Below the pieces are notes generated by a model. That model searched no databases and was not told the origin of the DNA. It saw nothing but the letters and a program-made list of their open reading frames with translations. 64,000 nucleotides of DNA, from the NCBI RefSeq assembly GCF_016908515.1, contig NZ_JAFBEA010000006.1:186001-250000 (forward strand), written 5' to 3'. Each line of letters starts with the position of its first letter. Position 1 is the stretch's first letter. The translations under genes were made by a program, and so were the position numbers. The DNA is from Virgibacillus halotolerans (GTDB lineage Bacteria > Bacillota > Bacilli > Bacillales > Amphibacillaceae). This document shows positions 62,565 to 64,000 of the stretch, one piece after another.

Positions 62565-63767
62565 ATGGCTGCAAATCGTCGTTTATTTACATCTGAATCA
62601 GTAACGGAAGGACACCCGGACAAAATGTCCGACCAAATATCGGATGCCATTCTGGATGAAATCTTAAAAAAGGATCCACGTGCTCGGGTTGCGTGTGAAA
62701 CGACTGTAACAACAGGAATGGTTCTCGTTGCGGGGGAAATATCAACAAGTACCTATGTGGATATCCCGGCAATTGTGAGACAGACCATTAAAGATATTGG
62801 ATATACACGTGCGAAATATGGCTTTGACGCGGAGACTTGCGCAGTGCTCACAGCAATTGATGAACAATCACCAGATATTGCAGGTGGGGTAGATACTGCA
62901 TTAGAGTCCCGGCAGGCAAAGTTAAAGGAAGAAGAAATAGCAGAGATTGGTGCGGGCGACCAAGGATTAATGTTTGGTTACGCGTGTGATGAAACGGATG
63001 AGTTAATGCCACTGGCAATTTCGTTAGCACATAATCTAGCTAAACGCTTAACAGATGTTCGGAAAGAACGTATCTTGGATTATTTACGACCTGATGGGAA
63101 AACACAAGTAACCATCGAATATGACGAATATGATCAGCCAATTCGTATTGATACGATTGTTATCTCTGCCCAGCATCGCGAGGACATTACAACCGACCAG
63201 ATTGAAAAGGATTTGATTGAACATGTCGTCCGTCCAATCGTCCCAAAGAATCTACTCGATGATAAAACAAAGTATTTTATTAACCCAACAGGTCGGTTTG
63301 TAATTGGCGGACCACAGGGTGATGTGGGGTTAACTGGTCGTAAAATTATTGTTGATACCTATGGTGGATATGCCCGGCATGGTGGCGGTGCGTTTAGTGG
63401 AAAAGACGCGACTAAAGTGGACCGTTCTGCAGCATATGCAGCACGATATGTTGCGAAGAACATTGTTGCAGCAGGGATTGCGAAAACGTGTGAAGTTCAG
63501 TTAGCCTATGCGATCGGAGTTTCTGAACCTGTATCGATTGCTATCAATACTTTTGACACTAGTGTAGTGCGTGAAGAGGTGTTGGTAAAGGCTGTTCGCG
63601 AGTTATTTGATCTTCGTCCAGCTGGTATCATTCAAATGCTTGATTTGCAAAAACCAATCTTTCAAAAAACTGCTGCCTATGGTCATTTTGGCAGGAAAGA
63701 TGTGTTATTCCCGTGGGAGAAGACAGATAAAATAGCGGAATTAAATGCACTGGTAACAGCTGAATAA
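62565..63767 (+). CDS. metK: S-adenosylmethionine synthetase
   Basis: A 400-residue enzyme making SAM from methionine and ATP. It has [32 protein letters not shown] and the P-loop-like [19 protein letters not shown] region. The riboswitch upstream senses its product. ATG follows GGGAGG. Confidence 0.97.
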   Translation: MAANRRLFTSESVTEGHPDKMSDQISDAILDEILKKDPRARVACETTVTTGMVLVAGEISTSTYVDIPAIVRQTIKDIGYTRAKYGFDAETCAVLTAIDEQSPDIAGGVDTALESRQAKLKEEEIAEIGAGDQGLMFGYACDETDELMPLAISLAHNLAKRLTDVRKERILDYLRPDGKTQVTIEYDEYDQPIRIDTIVISAQHREDITTDQIEKDLIEHVVRPIVPKNLLDDKTKYFINPTGRFVIGGPQGDVGLTGRKIIVDTYGGYARHGGGAFSGKDATKVDRSAAYAARYVAKNIVAAGIAKTCEVQLAYAIGVSEPVSIAINTFDTSVVREEVLVKAVRELFDLRPAGIIQMLDLQKPIFQKTAAYGHFGRKDVLFPWEKTDKIAELNALVTAE

Positions 63768-63786
63768 GTAATATTTAATAATATAA

Positions 63787-63822
63787 AAAAGGGGATACAG
63801 TTAAAACTGGAATCCCCTTTTG
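63787..63822 (+). terminator. terminator of metK
   Basis: AAAAGGGGATACAGTT / AACTGGAATCCCCTTTT forms a long hairpin ending in TTTT. Confidence 0.85.
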
Positions 63823-63891
63823 TGTAGATAGAAAGTATATAAGATTTGGCATTGTTTTGTTCGCGATATAGTGAGCCGCGTCCAGCTCCGG

Positions 63892-64000
63892 CTATAAATC
63901 TGTATTTTTCTTATAATACTGTCCTTTTTCTACATAGGATGTTCGGACGCGTTCCATTTCGGCATAATCGGCTTCTGTTAAATCGCGTACGACTTTCACA
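63892..64000 (-). CDS. ytoA: C-terminus of a hexapeptide-repeat protein, YtoA-like gamma carbonic anhydrase (partial)
   Basis: The minus strand reads KVVRDLTEADYAEMERVRTS, then YVEKGQYYKKNTDL and a stop (TAG, complement of 63892-63894). This is the C-terminal tail typical of YtoA-type gamma carbonic anhydrases, after the left-handed beta helix. The rest lies beyond the right edge. The region is too short for too much certainty. Confidence 0.6.
   Translation of the reverse strand, partial: VKVVRDLTEADYAEMERVRTSYVEKGQYYKKNTDL

Noticed and set aside
63866-63894. GCCGCGTCCAGCTCCGGC fragment near the right edge as a further repeat
   Set aside because: It resembles a short Bacillaceae intergenic repeat I have seen before, but only about 20 bp are present, with no second copy in the window.

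Overview
The window is AT-rich DNA from a low-GC Gram-positive, endospore-forming member of the Bacillaceae. Gene content and order repeatedly match Bacillus subtilis neighbourhoods: yutE-yutF-yutG-yutH-yutI-yuzD-yutM, yumC, yumB-yuiB-yuiC-yuiD, kapB/patB/pgi/yugI/yugO, menA-menF-menD-menH-menB-menE, ytkD-ytlDCA and pckA/metK. A coat-protein homologue (YutH) and KapB point to sporulation. A very acidic secreted protease and an ectoine-degradation cluster suggest a moderate halophile of the Virgibacillus/Oceanobacillus/Lentibacillus type; the genus is an inference. No rRNA, tRNA, CRISPR array or intact insertion sequence was seen.

Layout. 1-5.1 kb: housekeeping yut genes and three Fe-S or redox proteins. 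5.1-5.9 kb: composite palindromic repeat. 5.9-6.9 kb: yumC. 7.2-9.55 kb: glutamine-type ABC importer. 9.7-19.0 kb: ectoine/hydroxyectoine catabolic island, with ectoine hydrolase, a divergent 2-hydroxyacid dehydrogenase, a GntR/FadR regulator, an aminotransferase, a semialdehyde dehydrogenase, an M20 deacetylase, an EutB-like dehydratase and a D-amino-acid transaminase. 19.05-19.66 kb: second repeat type. 19.7-20.8 kb: alanine racemase. 21.1-21.5 kb: hairpin-rich non-coding relic. 21.6-24.7 kb: NADH dehydrogenase and yui genes. 24.8-33.9 kb: central metabolism (deoD, HPr, patB, pgi), kapB, an atypical SodC, a K+ channel and an M42 peptidase. 34.5-38.9 kb: giant bacillopeptidase F-like protease. 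39.0-39.9 kb: FMN riboswitch and ribU. 40.4-48.8 kb: menaquinone genes, lacking menC. 48.9-50.5 kb: MscS-related membrane protein. 50.5-50.9 kb: second copy of the composite repeat. 50.9-56.1 kb: Fur-box-associated ferric-siderophore uptake with a flavoprotein reductase. 57.2-60.3 kb: ytkD and a SsuABC-like importer. 60.5-63.8 kb: pckA and metK with a SAM riboswitch. The right edge holds the end of a ytoA-like gene.

How the genes work together. The best candidate system is the ectoine island. Ectoine would be hydrolysed by DoeA, deacetylated by an M20 enzyme (not the usual AstE-type DoeB), transaminated to aspartate semialdehyde and oxidised to aspartate. An identical 15-bp palindrome, TGTCGACAATCGACA, lies at the same distance (14-15 bp) downstream of the -10 hexamer in the putative promoters of both doeA and the GntR gene. 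This marks a likely autoregulated regulon. The other notable layer is a set of nested intergenic palindromic repeats. They show compensatory changes in their arms and a filled/empty site pair, which suggests non-autonomous mobility.
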